Source: an uncultured Nocardioides sp.
Lineage (GTDB): Bacteria > Actinomycetota > Actinomycetes > Propionibacteriales > Nocardioidaceae
Direction: 5' to 3'
NCBI RefSeq assembly: GCF_947488515.1
Contig: NZ_CANKZF010000002.1
Location: 904,294-968,293, forward strand
DNA length: 64,000 nt
The notes under the pieces are model-generated. The model was not told the DNA's origin. It did no database searches and saw nothing but the letters and a program-made list of their open reading frames with translations. This document shows positions 26,562 to 35,870 of this stretch, piece by piece. A program made the translations under genes and the position numbers. Every line of letters starts with the position of its first letter. Position 1 is the first letter of the stretch.

Positions 26562-27476
26562 GTGAGGCTGATAGCAGCGGGTCCGCGCCTACAGGCCCTC
26601 GCCGCCGTCGAGGCGGCGGGATCGTTCTCCGGTGCCGCCGCGGCGCTGGGCGTCAGCCAGTCGGCGGTGAGCCAGCACGTGGCCGCGCTGGAGCGCCAGG
26701 TCGGGGCGGGCCTCGTGGACCGCGGGGCGCGGCCGGTGCAGCTGACTCCCGCCGGCCACGTCCTGGCCGAGCACGCCCGGGCCGTCGTCGCCCGCCTCGA
26801 CGCCGCCGAGCGCGACCTCCTCGACGTCCTCGGCCGGCAGGAGCGGCGACTGCGGCTCGGCAGCGTGCCGACCGCCCTGGCGTCGTTCGTGCCCGGGGCC
26901 ATTGCCCGGCTGCGCGCGGAGCTCCCGGACGTCGTGCTGACCGTGGTCGACGACCACGTGCAGGGCCTGCTGCCGCGGCTGCGCGAGCGCGAGCTCGACC
27001 TGGCCGTGGTGTTCACCTCGACGTCCGCCCCGGACCAGGCGAGCGACCTCGAGGTCGTCCCGCTCTTCGACGACGCCTACCGGGTCGTGCTGCCGAGCGG
27101 GCACCGGCTCGCGAAGGCGGACCGCGACCCGAGCCTGCGCGACCTTCGTGGCGAGACCTGGGTCGGCGGCGCCGGTGGCAGCACGTGGTTCCGCGTGGTC
27201 CGCGACGCCTGTCGGGCGCAGGGCTTCTCGCCCCGCGTGGGCGTGGTGTCGGACGACCACGTCGCCGTGCAGGCGTTGGTGGCCGCCGGCCTGGGCGTGG
27301 CCGTCGTACCCGGCCTCGCCGCGTCGGTGCGGGTCCGAGGTGTCACGACCCGCGACCTGCGGGGGCCGGGACCGGTACGGCAGCTGGCGGTGGCCCTCCC
27401 CGCGAGCGACTACCGCACCCACGCGACGACCCGGATGACCGAGCTGCTCCGGGGCGCCACGCGGGCGCGGCGCTGA
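26562..27476 (+). CDS. LysR family transcriptional regulator
   Basis: This 304-residue LysR protein has an N-terminal HTH (LAAVEAAGSFSGAAAALGVSQSAVSQHVAALERQ, residues 13-45) and a periplasmic-binding-fold effector domain from about 90 (RRLRLGSVPTALASFVP...LPRLRERELDLAVVF). A GTG start directly follows the inverted repeat. The divergent methyltransferase is its most likely target. The coinducer is unknown. Confidence 0.88.
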   Translation: MRLIAAGPRLQALAAVEAAGSFSGAAAALGVSQSAVSQHVAALERQVGAGLVDRGARPVQLTPAGHVLAEHARAVVARLDAAERDLLDVLGRQERRLRLGSVPTALASFVPGAIARLRAELPDVVLTVVDDHVQGLLPRLRERELDLAVVFTSTSAPDQASDLEVVPLFDDAYRVVLPSGHRLAKADRDPSLRDLRGETWVGGAGGSTWFRVVRDACRAQGFSPRVGVVSDDHVAVQALVAAGLGVAVVPGLAASVRVRGVTTRDLRGPGPVRQLAVALPASDYRTHATTRMTELLRGATRARR

Positions 27477-27539
27477 CGGGTCGGTCGGCCCGGGTGCGCC
27501 CGCCGCTCGGTGGGGGCCTGCCCTGGCGCGGCTCTCGGC

Positions 27540-28451
27540 TCAGGCGAGCAACCGGGGGAGCACGTCGACCAGGCGCTCGAGCTGGGCAGTCTCGTCTCCG
27601 AGCGGCCAGACGTGGATCCGCGAGCAGCCCGCCGCGGCGTACCGCCCCAGCAGGTCGGCGCAGTGCTCCGGGGTCCCGACGCACACCCGGTCACGCAGCT
27701 CGCCCGGGTCGCGCCTGACGAGCGGCGCCAGCACGTCGACGAGAACCCGCTCCGCGTCCGCGGGGTCGTCGGTGACCCACGTCCACATCGTCGCGACCGA
27801 GGCGGGGAGGTCCGGGCGGTCGAGCCGGGCGCGCTCCTGCGCGAGTCGCCGGCGTCCCTCGGCGAACGCCTCCGGCGAGGTGTTGTACGCCGACGCGAGC
27901 CAGCCGTCGCCCCACCGGGCGACTCGCCGCAGCCCGGCGGGCGACCCCCAGCTGGCGACCCAGATCGGAACCGGCGCGGGTGGTTCGACCCGCCTGGAAC
28001 CGTCGAGGATCTCGACCCACCTGGCCGGCAGCGATCCGTGGCCCAGCAGCCCGCGCAGGACGTGCAGGGACTCCTCGAACTGCGGCCAGCGGTCGTCGAA
28101 CGGCACGCCTGCCACGGCGTGGTCTGCTGCCGACGAGCCGGCCCCGACCCCGGCGACGACCCGGCCCGGCGCGAGGGTGGCCAGGGTGGTGAGCGCCGCG
28201 GCGAGCTGGGCGGGTCCGCGCAGCGAGGGCAGCGCGACCGTCGTGGCGAGGTCCATCCCGCCGGCGCGGTCCGCGACCGCGACGAGGAGGGTCGGCCCGT
28301 CGAGCCACGGCCGGTGGAAGGTGAGGTGGTCGTTGGCGCAGACCGCCGCCAGCCCGAGGTCGCGGGCGGCGTCGACCACGTCCCGCACGCGGCCCACGTC
28401 GGGACGGTCGCCGCTCGTCGCGACCTGCGGCAGGTGTGCGGCCACCTCCAT
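27540..28451 (-). CDS. LLM class flavin-dependent oxidoreductase
   Basis: This 303-residue protein has a luciferase-like monooxygenase fold: AVCANDHLTFHRPWLDGPTLL in the first third, ATTVALPSLRGPAQLAAALTTLATLAPGRVVAGVGAGSS in the middle (the conserved LLM segment with the GR-V-GVG motif), and PIWVASWGSPAGLRRVARWGDGWL near 190. The family uses FMN or F420, and many actinobacterial members use F420. The substrate is unknown. It diverges from an acyl-CoA dehydrogenase across a spacer with an 18-bp palindrome. Confidence 0.85.
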   Translation of the reverse strand: MEVAAHLPQVATSGDRPDVGRVRDVVDAARDLGLAAVCANDHLTFHRPWLDGPTLLVAVADRAGGMDLATTVALPSLRGPAQLAAALTTLATLAPGRVVAGVGAGSSAADHAVAGVPFDDRWPQFEESLHVLRGLLGHGSLPARWVEILDGSRRVEPPAPVPIWVASWGSPAGLRRVARWGDGWLASAYNTSPEAFAEGRRRLAQERARLDRPDLPASVATMWTWVTDDPADAERVLVDVLAPLVRRDPGELRDRVCVGTPEHCADLLGRYAAAGCSRIHVWPLGDETAQLERLVDVLPRLLA

Positions 28452-28482
28452 CCCGCGAGCGTCCCACAGGAACCGGTCCTGG

Positions 28483-28500
28483 GGTTAGCGATCGCTAACC
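28483..28500. promoter_or_regulatory. perfect 18-bp palindrome GGTTAGCGATCGCTAACC
   Basis: This uninterrupted palindrome lies 9 bp upstream of the -10-like TAGGGT of the acyl-CoA dehydrogenase gene and 31 bp from the divergent LLM gene. It would cover the -35/spacer region. The core TTAGCGATCGCTAA looks like a TetR-family operator, but no TetR gene is adjacent. Confidence 0.8.
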
Positions 28501-28508
28501 TCCGGCGC

Positions 28509-28514
28509 TAGGGT
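28509..28514 (+). promoter_or_regulatory. leaderless-type -10 element of acyl-CoA dehydrogenase
   Basis: TAGGGT is followed by 7 nt and the ATG at 28522. Confidence 0.5.
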
Positions 28515-28521
28515 GCGAGGC

Positions 28522-29721
28522 ATGACCTTCGAGCTGTCCCCCGAGCACGAGCAGTTCCGCCGCAGCGTCCGCGACTTCGCCGAGGCGGAGATCGCGCCGC
28601 ACGCCGCGCAGTGGGACCGTGACCACCACTTCCCGACCGACGTGGTCCAGAAGATGGGTGCGCTCGGCCTGATGGGGCTGACGGCTCCGGAGGAGTTCGG
28701 CGGCGCAGGCATGGCGGGCGAGGACGGCGGCTTCACCTCGCTGTGCCTGGCGATCGAGGAGATCGGGCGCGTCGACCAGTCGATGGGCATCACGCTCGAG
28801 GCCGCGGTCGGGCTGGGGATCAACCCGATCCTCACCTACGGCACCGACGAGCAGAAGAAGACGTGGCTGCCCGAGCTCGTCGCCGGCGACAAGATCGCCG
28901 GCTTCGGACTGACCGAACCCGGCGCGGGCTCCGACGCCGGGGCGACCAAGACCAAGGCGGTGCTCGACGGCGGCGAGTGGGTCGTCAACGGCTCGAAGCA
29001 GTTCATCACCAACTCCGGCTCGGACATCACTTCGCTCGTCACGGTCACCGCCCGCACCGGTGAGCGTGCCGACGGGCGTCCGGAGATCTCGACGATCATC
29101 GTCCCGTCCGACACTCCTGGCTTCACCGCTGAGAAGGCGTACGACAAGCTCGGCTGGCACGCCTCCGACACCCACCCGCTGTCGTTCAGCGACGCGCGGG
29201 TGCCGGAGTCGCACCTGCTCGGCGAGCGGGGTCGCGGCTACGCGCAGTTCCTCGCGACGCTGGACGACGGTCGCGTCGCGATCGCCGCGCTCGCGGTCGG
29301 CTGCATCCAGGCGTGCCTCGACATGTCGCTGCAGTACGCCGGTGAGCGGCAGACCTTCGGCGGCCCGATCGGGCGCAAGCAGGGTCTCGCGTTCCAGGTC
29401 TCGGACCTGCAGGTGATGCTCGACGCGTCCCGACTGCTGACCTACAAGGCGGCCGCGATGAAGGACGCGATGGACGCCGGCTCGTCCTCGGTCACCACCG
29501 CGTCGTTCAAGCAGGCGGCCGCCGTGGCGAAGCTCTACGCCACCGAGTCGGCGGTCACCGCGACCCGCATCGCGACGCAGGTCTTCGGCGGCTACGGCTT
29601 CATGGAGGAGTACCCCGTCGTCCGGTTCTACCGCGACGCCAAGGTCCTCGAGATCGGCGAGGGCACGTCCGAGGTCCAGCGGATGCTCATCGCGCGGGGT
29701 CTCGGGCTCCCGGTCGAGTAG
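28522..29721 (+). CDS. acyl-CoA dehydrogenase
   Basis: This 399-residue flavoenzyme of fatty- or branched-acyl-CoA beta-oxidation has an N-terminal helical domain (FRRSVRDFAEAEIAPHAAQWD) and FAD-binding signatures (GFGLTEPGAGSDAGATKTKA; NGSKQFITNSG). The C-terminal helical domain has RQTFGGPIGRKQGLAFQVSDLQ and the ending QVFGGYGFMEEYPVVRFYRDAKVLEIGEGTSEVQRM. The position before YRDAK corresponds to the family's C-terminal catalytic region. Chain-length class cannot be told by eye. The promoter carries a perfect palindrome, so it is probably repressed by a distant TetR-type regulator sensing acyl-CoA (inference). Confidence 0.93.
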   Translation: MTFELSPEHEQFRRSVRDFAEAEIAPHAAQWDRDHHFPTDVVQKMGALGLMGLTAPEEFGGAGMAGEDGGFTSLCLAIEEIGRVDQSMGITLEAAVGLGINPILTYGTDEQKKTWLPELVAGDKIAGFGLTEPGAGSDAGATKTKAVLDGGEWVVNGSKQFITNSGSDITSLVTVTARTGERADGRPEISTIIVPSDTPGFTAEKAYDKLGWHASDTHPLSFSDARVPESHLLGERGRGYAQFLATLDDGRVAIAALAVGCIQACLDMSLQYAGERQTFGGPIGRKQGLAFQVSDLQVMLDASRLLTYKAAAMKDAMDAGSSSVTTASFKQAAAVAKLYATESAVTATRIATQVFGGYGFMEEYPVVRFYRDAKVLEIGEGTSEVQRMLIARGLGLPVE

Positions 29722-29728
29722 CGGTCCG

Positions 29729-30064
29729 TCAGGCGGGTCGGGGTGCGTACATGATCATCGCGACCCCGACCAGGCAGACCAGCGCACCCGTCACGTCGTA
29801 CCGGTCCGGCCGGAAGCCGTCCACGACCACTCCCCAGGCCAGCGAGCCGGCGACGAACACGCCGCCGTACGCCGCCAGGATCCGGCCGAAGTGGGCATCG
29901 GGCTGGAGCGTGGCCACCAGTCCGTAGAGCCCGAGGGCGATGAAGCCGGCGCCGACCCAGATCCAGCCGCGGCCCTCGCGGACGCCCTGCCAGACCAGCC
30001 AGGCACCGCCGATCTCGGCGAGCGCGGCGAGGACGAAGAGGGCGAGCGACGCGACGACGGGCAT
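29729..30064 (-). CDS. YnfA/UPF0060 family small membrane protein
   Basis: This 111-residue protein has four membrane segments and the family signatures [35 protein letters not shown] and [20 protein letters not shown]. YnfA proteins are related to small multidrug resistance (EmrE-like) transporters. Its actual substrate is unknown. It faces the acyl-CoA dehydrogenase gene tail to tail with only 7 bp between stops. Confidence 0.9.
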   Translation of the reverse strand: MPVVASLALFVLAALAEIGGAWLVWQGVREGRGWIWVGAGFIALGLYGLVATLQPDAHFGRILAAYGGVFVAGSLAWGVVVDGFRPDRYDVTGALVCLVGVAMIMYAPRPA

Positions 30065-30091
30065 GGGCGGGAGTCTGGCAGCCGCCCGGCC

Positions 30092-31423
30092 TCAGCCGGT
30101 CAGGACGTACTCGATGTGCAGCGCCGGCAGGACCCTGCGCCGGATCGTGGCGACCGGCGGCGGCCTGGTGGTGAGGCGGTGGCCGGTCGGCAAGGTGGTG
30201 GTCACGCTGCCGTCCGGCTCGGTTCTCGACCGCCAGCGGTGCGCGGTCTTGGCGTAGTTGCACGCCTCGCACAGCCCCTGCCCGTTGCGGGCCGACGTGG
30301 GGCCGCCGTCCTCGCGGGACTCGACGTGGTCGACGTGCCGCACGGGGGCGTCGCACCAGGGGGTCCGGCAGGTGCGGTCGCGGAGGCGGACGAACCGGGC
30401 GAGGTTGCCGCGGAAGGTGCGCGTGCGTGCGTCCATGCTGACGAGCTCCCCGGTGGTGGGCGAGGTGTAGAGCCGGCGGATGCTCACCTCCTCCTCCGCG
30501 GTGACGGCGCCGCACACGATCTCCCGGGCAAGCTCGGCGGGGATCGGGCCGAACCCGTCGAGGTGGGCCTCGTCGTCGGCGCCGCCGAACAGCGCGGCGT
30601 CGGTCATCACGACGCCGAGGGCGACCGGGGTGGCGGGAAGGGCCGGGGCGGTCTCGGACGCGGGGACCGCGAGCATCGTGGCGACCAACGCGTCGGCCAT
30701 CACCTGGCCACGTCCGCGCTCCTCGCCCGCGGCGCGGGCCCGGTCGGCCACCCGGGTGAGCGTGGAGTAGACGGCGACACCTTCCTTGACGGGCAGCAGC
30801 GCGGTCAGCCAGGTCATCGAATCGGGCGCCGGGCGGAGGGTCACGCGCCGCTCGGACTCGGCGTGGCGACGGCGCGCCACGCAGGCCGCCGGGTCGAGCC
30901 GCTCGGCCTCCGCACGCAGCCGCGCCAGCAGCCTGCGGGGGCTGAGCCGCTCGAGCGCGTCGGGGTCGCCGGCGACGACCTCGTCCACGGCCAGGCGGTG
31001 GGCGAGGGGCAGGCAGGCGGTCTCCCGCGCGATCACGGTCGAGGTCCACTCGTCGATGCGCCCGTCCTGCCAGGCCGCCCAGGTGTGCGGGAGCTCGGTC
31101 TGGACGACCCGGGCGAGGCTGACGTGCCGCCTGCCGCGGTGCGGGGACTCCCGGCGGGCCGCGGCGACCACGTTGCCCACGCCCTTGCCGAGCTCCTCGG
31201 GCCTCACCCCGGCGTCGGCCTGCTCCTGCGTGAGCAGCGCGTCCAGGCGAGCCGTCAGCTCGGCCTGCGCGGCGGACACCGTGCGGCCGAGCGTCTCGAG
31301 CTCGGCGACGAGGTCGACCAGGACGGCGGCCTCGAGCTCCAAGGCTGCTGCGACGATGCCCCGCAGCTCCGAGCGCGTCGCCGCGACGGCGGCGGGGGCG
31401 CTCGGCAGCGGGCTCGGGGTCAT
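30092..31423 (-). CDS. DUF222/13E12-type HNH endonuclease domain protein
   Basis: From the ATG at 31423 the protein has 443 residues. An N-terminal DUF222 region is rich in helices (LEAAVLVDLVAELETLGRTVSAAQAELTARLD, and LARVVQTELPHTWAAWQDGRIDEWTSTVIA). A C-terminal HNH motif reads RDRTCRTPWCDAPVRHVDHV...NGQGLCEACNYAKTAH, with the zinc-like cysteines and the catalytic DHV histidine. Members occur in many copies in actinobacterial genomes (13E12 repeat family in mycobacteria). Their role is unresolved, and there are no transposon ends here. Confidence 0.85.
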   Translation of the reverse strand: MTPSPLPSAPAAVAATRSELRGIVAAALELEAAVLVDLVAELETLGRTVSAAQAELTARLDALLTQEQADAGVRPEELGKGVGNVVAAARRESPHRGRRHVSLARVVQTELPHTWAAWQDGRIDEWTSTVIARETACLPLAHRLAVDEVVAGDPDALERLSPRRLLARLRAEAERLDPAACVARRRHAESERRVTLRPAPDSMTWLTALLPVKEGVAVYSTLTRVADRARAAGEERGRGQVMADALVATMLAVPASETAPALPATPVALGVVMTDAALFGGADDEAHLDGFGPIPAELAREIVCGAVTAEEEVSIRRLYTSPTTGELVSMDARTRTFRGNLARFVRLRDRTCRTPWCDAPVRHVDHVESREDGGPTSARNGQGLCEACNYAKTAHRWRSRTEPDGSVTTTLPTGHRLTTRPPPVATIRRRVLPALHIEYVLTG

Positions 31424-31566
31424 GGCACCACGCAAGCACCGCCCCCGGACAGCCACGATCGCGCGCGGCGTACGCCTGTGGACGACGGCGCGGGACGGCG
31501 ACCTGTGGACGGTTCGTGGCCACACATCTCCGCCTCCCGACGGATCCGGGCGCACCGCACGCCCCC

Positions 31567-31572
31567 TACGCT
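31567..31572 (+). promoter_or_regulatory. leaderless-type -10 element of the histidine kinase operon
   Basis: TACGCT is followed by 6 nt and the ATG at 31579, supporting that start over an in-frame one 63 nt upstream. Confidence 0.5.
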
Positions 31573-31578
31573 CGCCCC

Positions 31579-32919
31579 ATGCCCAGCACGAGCCAGCGCG
31601 CCCTGACGTGGTTCGGCGTGGACGACGAGTGGGAGCGGCCCCGGCCGCGGGTCGGTCGACAGGACGTCGTCCTGGCCGCCAGCGTCGAGGCTGTCAGCCT
31701 GCTCGCGCTCGAGCTGGTGCGCAGCGCGGGCGGGCTCGAGCACACCGACGTGCCGGTCTGGACGCAGTGGCTCGCCGTGTCGACGGGCGCGGCGCTCCTC
31801 CTGGGCCGTCGCCGCTGGCCGCTGGTGGTCGCGAGCCTCGCCGCGCTGCACATGTTCGTCGTCGGGGTGTCGATGCCGGAGGTCATGGGGCAGGTGTCGC
31901 TCCAGATCGTCTACTTCGTGGCCCTGCTGTCCGGGGTCGCGTACGCCCGCGACCGGCGCGCGATGGTGGTCGTGATCGGCACGATCGTGCTCTTCATGTT
32001 CGCGTGGATCACCTGGCAGTTCGCCGTGGGCTCGGCGGCGCAGGACATGATCGACGAGATGGACCAGGCCGACCGCGTCGGGCTCTTCCCGCCGATACCG
32101 TCGGCCGTGGCGATGACGCTGCTGGTCAACGTCATCTACTTCGGCGGGGCGATCGTCGGTGGCGGGGTGTCGTGGCGAGCGGCCCGGCAACGCCTGCGGC
32201 TGCAGGAGCAGGCGGCGACCATCACCGCCCAGGCCGGCCGGCTGCGCGAGCAGGCCGTCCTCGACGAGCGGCTGCGCATCGCCCGCGAGCTGCACGACGT
32301 GGTCGCTCACGGTGTCTCCGCGATGGGCATCCAGGCCGGCGCCGCCCGCCGGGTCCTCGACCGCGACCCCGACGCGGCACGCACGGCCCTCGCGAACGTC
32401 GAGGACGCCTCCCGCGACGCGCTCGCGCAGATGCGGCGCCTCCTCGGCACGCTGCGGGAAGGTCCCGCCGACGGCAAGGAGGACGGGACCGACCCGTCCG
32501 GCGCGACGCGCACGTCCGAGGCGGGCGTCGGTGACCTGCCCGAGCTGATCGCCCAGGCGACCCAGGAGGGTCTCACCGTCCACCTCGACGTCGTCGAGGA
32601 CCCGACCTGCGCCGCGGGCCGGCTGCCCCGGGGCATCGGGCTCGCGATCTACCGCACGGTGCAGGAGGCGCTGACCAACGTACGTCGCCACAGCACCGCC
32701 GACACCGTCTCCGTCGTGGTGCGGGTCGACGAGTCCACGTCGTACGCCGAGGTCGAGGTCGTGGACAACGGCCGGCCGCGGCACGGCACGTCCGGCAGCG
32801 GGCTCGGCCAGCTCGGCATCCGCGAGCGGGCCGCCACCCACGACGGGCAGGTCGACATCGGGCCGCGGGTGACGGGCGGCTACCGGGTCCGCGTGCGCTA
32901 CCCCCTCGGAGCATCGTGA
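31579..32919 (+). CDS. sensor histidine kinase (HisKA_3 type)
   Basis: This 446-residue membrane kinase has about five or six hydrophobic segments between residues 30 and 200, then a coiled segment and the HisKA_3 helix with the phospho-accepting histidine in [16 protein letters not shown] near 237. The ATP-binding domain has [17 protein letters not shown] (N-box) and [14 protein letters not shown] (G-box). The membrane sensing region is compact, as in NarX/LiaS-like kinases that monitor the envelope. It overlaps the response regulator gene. The pair precedes an ABC-2 transporter, its likely target. Confidence 0.9.
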   Translation: MPSTSQRALTWFGVDDEWERPRPRVGRQDVVLAASVEAVSLLALELVRSAGGLEHTDVPVWTQWLAVSTGAALLLGRRRWPLVVASLAALHMFVVGVSMPEVMGQVSLQIVYFVALLSGVAYARDRRAMVVVIGTIVLFMFAWITWQFAVGSAAQDMIDEMDQADRVGLFPPIPSAVAMTLLVNVIYFGGAIVGGGVSWRAARQRLRLQEQAATITAQAGRLREQAVLDERLRIARELHDVVAHGVSAMGIQAGAARRVLDRDPDAARTALANVEDASRDALAQMRRLLGTLREGPADGKEDGTDPSGATRTSEAGVGDLPELIAQATQEGLTVHLDVVEDPTCAAGRLPRGIGLAIYRTVQEALTNVRRHSTADTVSVVVRVDESTSYAEVEVVDNGRPRHGTSGSGLGQLGIRERAATHDGQVDIGPRVTGGYRVRVRYPLGAS

Positions 32920-33605
32920 TGGAACGCCCGCTGACGGTCCTGCTGGTCGACGACCACGCCATGGTGCGCTCGGGCTTCGCGATGGTCCTCTCCGTCGAGG
33001 ACGACATCGAGGTCGTGGGCGAGGCCGCCGACGGCCTCGAAGCGATCGAACGGGCCCGCGCGACCCGCCCCGACGTCGTGCTGATGGACGTCCAGATGCC
33101 GCGGATGGACGGCATCGAGGCCACCCGCCAGCTCGTCGCCGACGACCTCGGGCGTGTCGTCATCGTGACGACCTTCGACCGCGACGACTACCTCTTCGAC
33201 GCCCTCCAGGCCGGCGCGAGCGGCTTCCTGCTGAAGAACGCCGGTCCGGAGCAACTCCTCGACGCCGTACGTGCCGCAGGTCGCGGGCACGCGCTGCTCG
33301 CGCCGGAGGTGACCCGCCGCGTCATCGGCAAGATGGCCGGGGGAGCGGACGCCGGAGCGGGGCCGGTGGCGACCGAGCGGGCCGAGCCGAAGGAGCTGGC
33401 GCTGCTCACGGCCCGCGAGCGGGAGGTGCTCGTGCTGCTCGGCCGGGGCCTGTCGAACGGCGAGATCGCCGGCACGCTCGTGCTCGGCGAGGCCACGGTC
33501 AAGACGCACGTGTCCAACGTGCTCGCCAAGCTGCACGTGCGCGACCGCGTGCAGGCGGTCATCTACGCCTACGAGGCCGGCCTCATCCTCCCGACGGAGG
33601 AGTGA
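32919..33605 (+). CDS. LuxR/NarL-type response regulator
   Basis: This 228-residue regulator has a receiver domain ([14 protein letters not shown], phosphoacceptor Asp in [19 protein letters not shown] near 88, lysine in [13 protein letters not shown]). The GerE-type HTH is near 165-225 ([43 protein letters not shown]). A GTG at 32916 directly before the ATG is an alternative start. It is cotranscribed with the kinase. Four 11-bp direct repeats lie between its stop and the ABC transporter gene and are plausible binding sites. Confidence 0.92.
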   Translation: MERPLTVLLVDDHAMVRSGFAMVLSVEDDIEVVGEAADGLEAIERARATRPDVVLMDVQMPRMDGIEATRQLVADDLGRVVIVTTFDRDDYLFDALQAGASGFLLKNAGPEQLLDAVRAAGRGHALLAPEVTRRVIGKMAGGADAGAGPVATERAEPKELALLTAREREVLVLLGRGLSNGEIAGTLVLGEATVKTHVSNVLAKLHVRDRVQAVIYAYEAGLILPTEE

Positions 33606-33637
33606 CCCAGGAGGGTCGCACCGCCACCCCCGATGTG

Positions 33638-33688
33638 CCCCACCTCCGCCCCAGCTCCACCCCACTTCCGCCCCACCTCCACCCCACA
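33638..33688. repeat. 11-bp tandem direct repeat array before the ABC exporter
   Basis: Units CCCCACCTCCG, CCCCAGCTCCA, CCCCACTTCCG and CCCCACCTCCA run head to tail at 33638-33681, followed by a partial CCCCACA. The strict 11-bp period puts each unit on the same DNA face. It ends 41 bp before the -10 of the ABC ATPase gene, so it may be an activator-binding array for the preceding response regulator. Confidence 0.7.
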
Positions 33689-33728
33689 GATCCGTCCCGC
33701 GGGGGATCCCCGCCAGGCCGGGCCTCAC

Positions 33729-33734
33729 TAGCGT
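33729..33734 (+). promoter_or_regulatory. leaderless-type -10 element of the ABC exporter operon
   Basis: TAGCGT is followed by 7 nt and the ATG at 33742. Confidence 0.5.
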
Positions 33735-33741
33735 CGTCGTC

Positions 33742-34623
33742 ATGCTGGAGATCAGGGAGCTGACCAGACGGTTCGGTGAGAACACCGCCGTGGACCACGT
33801 GTCGTTCGAGGTGCCTGCCGGGCTGATGACCGGCTTCGTCGGCGGCAACGGTGCGGGCAAGACCACGACCATGCGGATGGTCATGGGGGTGCTCGGCATC
33901 GACGAGGGGGAGGTGCTGTGGCAGGGCCGGCCGATCACCCGGCTGGACCGCCGCCGGATCGGCTACATGCCTGAGGAGCGTGGGCTCTACCCCAAGCAGC
34001 CGATCCTCGACCAGCTCGTCTACATCGCCCAGCTCAAGGGCATGGACCGCGTCGCGGCCCGTACCCAGGTGACCGAGCTGCTGGAGCGGTTCGGGCTGGG
34101 GGAGCGGACCAAGGACAACCTGGAGAAGCTGTCGCTGGGCAACCAGCAGCGGGTGCAGATCATCGCCTCGGTGCTTCCCCGCCCGGCGGCGCTCGTGCTC
34201 GACGAGCCCTTCTCGGGCCTCGACCCGAGGGCCGTCGACTCGATGGTCGACCTGCTGCGCGAGTACACCCGCGACGGCGTGCCGGTCCTCTTCTCCAGCC
34301 ACCAGCTCGACCTCGTCGAGCGACTGTGCGACCGCCTGGTCGTGCTGTCCCAAGGGCGCCGGGTCGCCGCCGGGACGGTTGCGGAGCTGCGCGACGCGGG
34401 GGTGCCGCGCTTCCGCCTCGTCCTCGGCGGCGACGCCGGTTGGGTCCGTGACCTGCACGGGCTGGAGGTCCTCGACCTCGAGGGGGCCAGCGCCCTCGTC
34501 GAGGTGCGCCAGGACGGCGCCGAGCAGCACCTCGTCGCCGAGGCCACCAGGCGCGGCGACGTCCACGAGTTCGTCCGGGTCCGCCCGGCCCTCAGCGAGA
34601 TCTACCGGGAGGCCACCGCATGA
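33742..34623 (+). CDS. ABC transporter ATP-binding protein (NatA/DrrA-like)
   Basis: This 293-residue ATPase has Walker A GGNGAGKTTTMRM near 35, the Q-loop region GYMPEERGLYPKQ, signature LSLGNQQRVQ, Walker B AALVLDEPFSGLD and switch histidine in SSHQLDLVERLCD. A C-terminal extension (FRLVLGGDAGWVRDLHG...) is typical of ABC-2 exporter ATPases of the NatA group. The permease start overlaps its stop (ATGA). The pair likely exports ions, lipids or antibiotics under the upstream two-component system; the substrate is unknown. Confidence 0.92.
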   Translation: MLEIRELTRRFGENTAVDHVSFEVPAGLMTGFVGGNGAGKTTTMRMVMGVLGIDEGEVLWQGRPITRLDRRRIGYMPEERGLYPKQPILDQLVYIAQLKGMDRVAARTQVTELLERFGLGERTKDNLEKLSLGNQQRVQIIASVLPRPAALVLDEPFSGLDPRAVDSMVDLLREYTRDGVPVLFSSHQLDLVERLCDRLVVLSQGRRVAAGTVAELRDAGVPRFRLVLGGDAGWVRDLHGLEVLDLEGASALVEVRQDGAEQHLVAEATRRGDVHEFVRVRPALSEIYREATA

Positions 34624-35831
34624 GCACCGACAAGTCGAGCCCCGACAACCTGGACAACGACCGGCGCGACGAGCCCCCGTGGCTGCTCGTGACCCGCCGC
34701 GAGGTCGTCTCGCGGATCACCGACAAGTCCTTCCTCCTCGGTACGGCGTTCATGGTCGTGCTGATCGCCGGGTTCATCGGCTTCAACGCCTGGCAGGAGG
34801 AGCGGACCGAGACGGTGACCCTGGCCGCCACGCCCGACGCGGCCGCGATGGCCACCGCGGTCGCCGACGCCGCGCCTGGGGTGGACGAGAACATCGAGGT
34901 CACGATCGTCGAGGTCGACGACCGGGCTGCCGCCGAGTCGGCACTGCGCGAGGACGAGGTCGACGCCTGGCTGCACCCGACCGACGACGGCTGGCAGCTG
35001 ACCTCGGAGTCGAGCGAGCAGGGCTCGCTGACCGACGTCGTGGAGGTGGTCGTGCAGCAGCAGGTGCTGGCCGACAACGCCGCGGAGGTCGGCACGACGG
35101 TCGAGTCGCTCCAGGCCGGCAGCACGGTGACCACGGCCTTCCTGCGCGGCGACGCCGAGAAGGCGGGCGTGGCCGAGGCCGTCGGCTTCGTGTTCGTCTT
35201 CCTGTTCTACTTCGCGGCCCTCGTCTTCGGCATGCAGCTGGCGTCGTCGGTGATCGAGGAGAAGCAGAGCCGGATCGTCGAGATCATCGCCGCCGCGATC
35301 CCGGTGCGGCACCTCCTGGCCGGCAAGGTGCTCGGCAACACGGCCCTCGCGGTGATCCAGCTGATGGTCTACCTCGTGGTCGGACTCGTGGGGCTGTCGT
35401 TCACGTCCTACAAGTCCTACGTCCCGGCGCTGTCGGGTCCGACGGCGTGGTTCATCGGCTTCTTCCTCGCGGGCTTCATCGCCCTGGCCTGCCTGTGGGC
35501 GGTCGCCGGGTCGCTCGCCTCACGGACCGAGGACCTGCAGGCGACGTCGACGCCGCTGACGATGCTGATGCTCGTGATGTTCTTCGGCGGGCTGTCCCTC
35601 GATGGCCGCGCACAGGTGATCGCATCGTTCGTCCCGCCCGTCTCGGCGGTCGTGATGCCCAAGCGCATCCTGGCCGGCGGCGTGGAGTGGTGGGAGCCGC
35701 TGCTGGCCCTGGGCCTGCTGGCCGTGTTCGCCGCGGTCACCGTGTGGATCGGGGAGCGCCTCTACCGCCGGGCGCTGCTGCAGACCGGCGGTCGGGTCAG
35801 CCTCCGCCAGGCGTGGTCCGCGGCCGAGTGA
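34620..35831 (+). CDS. ABC-2 family transporter permease (NatB-like)
   Basis: This 403-residue permease has one N-terminal membrane span (SFLLGTAFMVVLIAGFIGF), an extracytoplasmic domain of about 140 residues, and five C-terminal spans (AVGFVFVFLFYFAALVFGMQLASSVIEEKQSRIVEI, then LIQLMVYLVVGLVGL and others). EEKQSRIVEIIAAAIPVRHLLAGKVLG is the conserved cytoplasmic segment of NatB/ABC-2 permeases. It forms a two-gene exporter with the upstream ATPase. The extracellular domain might sense the same signal as the kinase (inference). Confidence 0.9.
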   Translation: MSTDKSSPDNLDNDRRDEPPWLLVTRREVVSRITDKSFLLGTAFMVVLIAGFIGFNAWQEERTETVTLAATPDAAAMATAVADAAPGVDENIEVTIVEVDDRAAAESALREDEVDAWLHPTDDGWQLTSESSEQGSLTDVVEVVVQQQVLADNAAEVGTTVESLQAGSTVTTAFLRGDAEKAGVAEAVGFVFVFLFYFAALVFGMQLASSVIEEKQSRIVEIIAAAIPVRHLLAGKVLGNTALAVIQLMVYLVVGLVGLSFTSYKSYVPALSGPTAWFIGFFLAGFIALACLWAVAGSLASRTEDLQATSTPLTMLMLVMFFGGLSLDGRAQVIASFVPPVSAVVMPKRILAGGVEWWEPLLALGLLAVFAAVTVWIGERLYRRALLQTGGRVSLRQAWSAAE

Positions 35832-35870
35832 CGCTGAGGTAGGTGCGGGGCAGGTGGGTCGACGGGGACC

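Noticed and set aside
30092..31423. HNH protein as part of a mobile element or homing endonuclease
   Set aside because: No inverted or direct terminal repeats, no intron or intein host and no transposase; DUF222/HNH proteins are usual chromosomal genes in actinobacteria.
33638..33688. CRISPR-like array
   Set aside because: Units are contiguous 11-mers without spacers, far too short for CRISPR repeats, and no cas gene is present.
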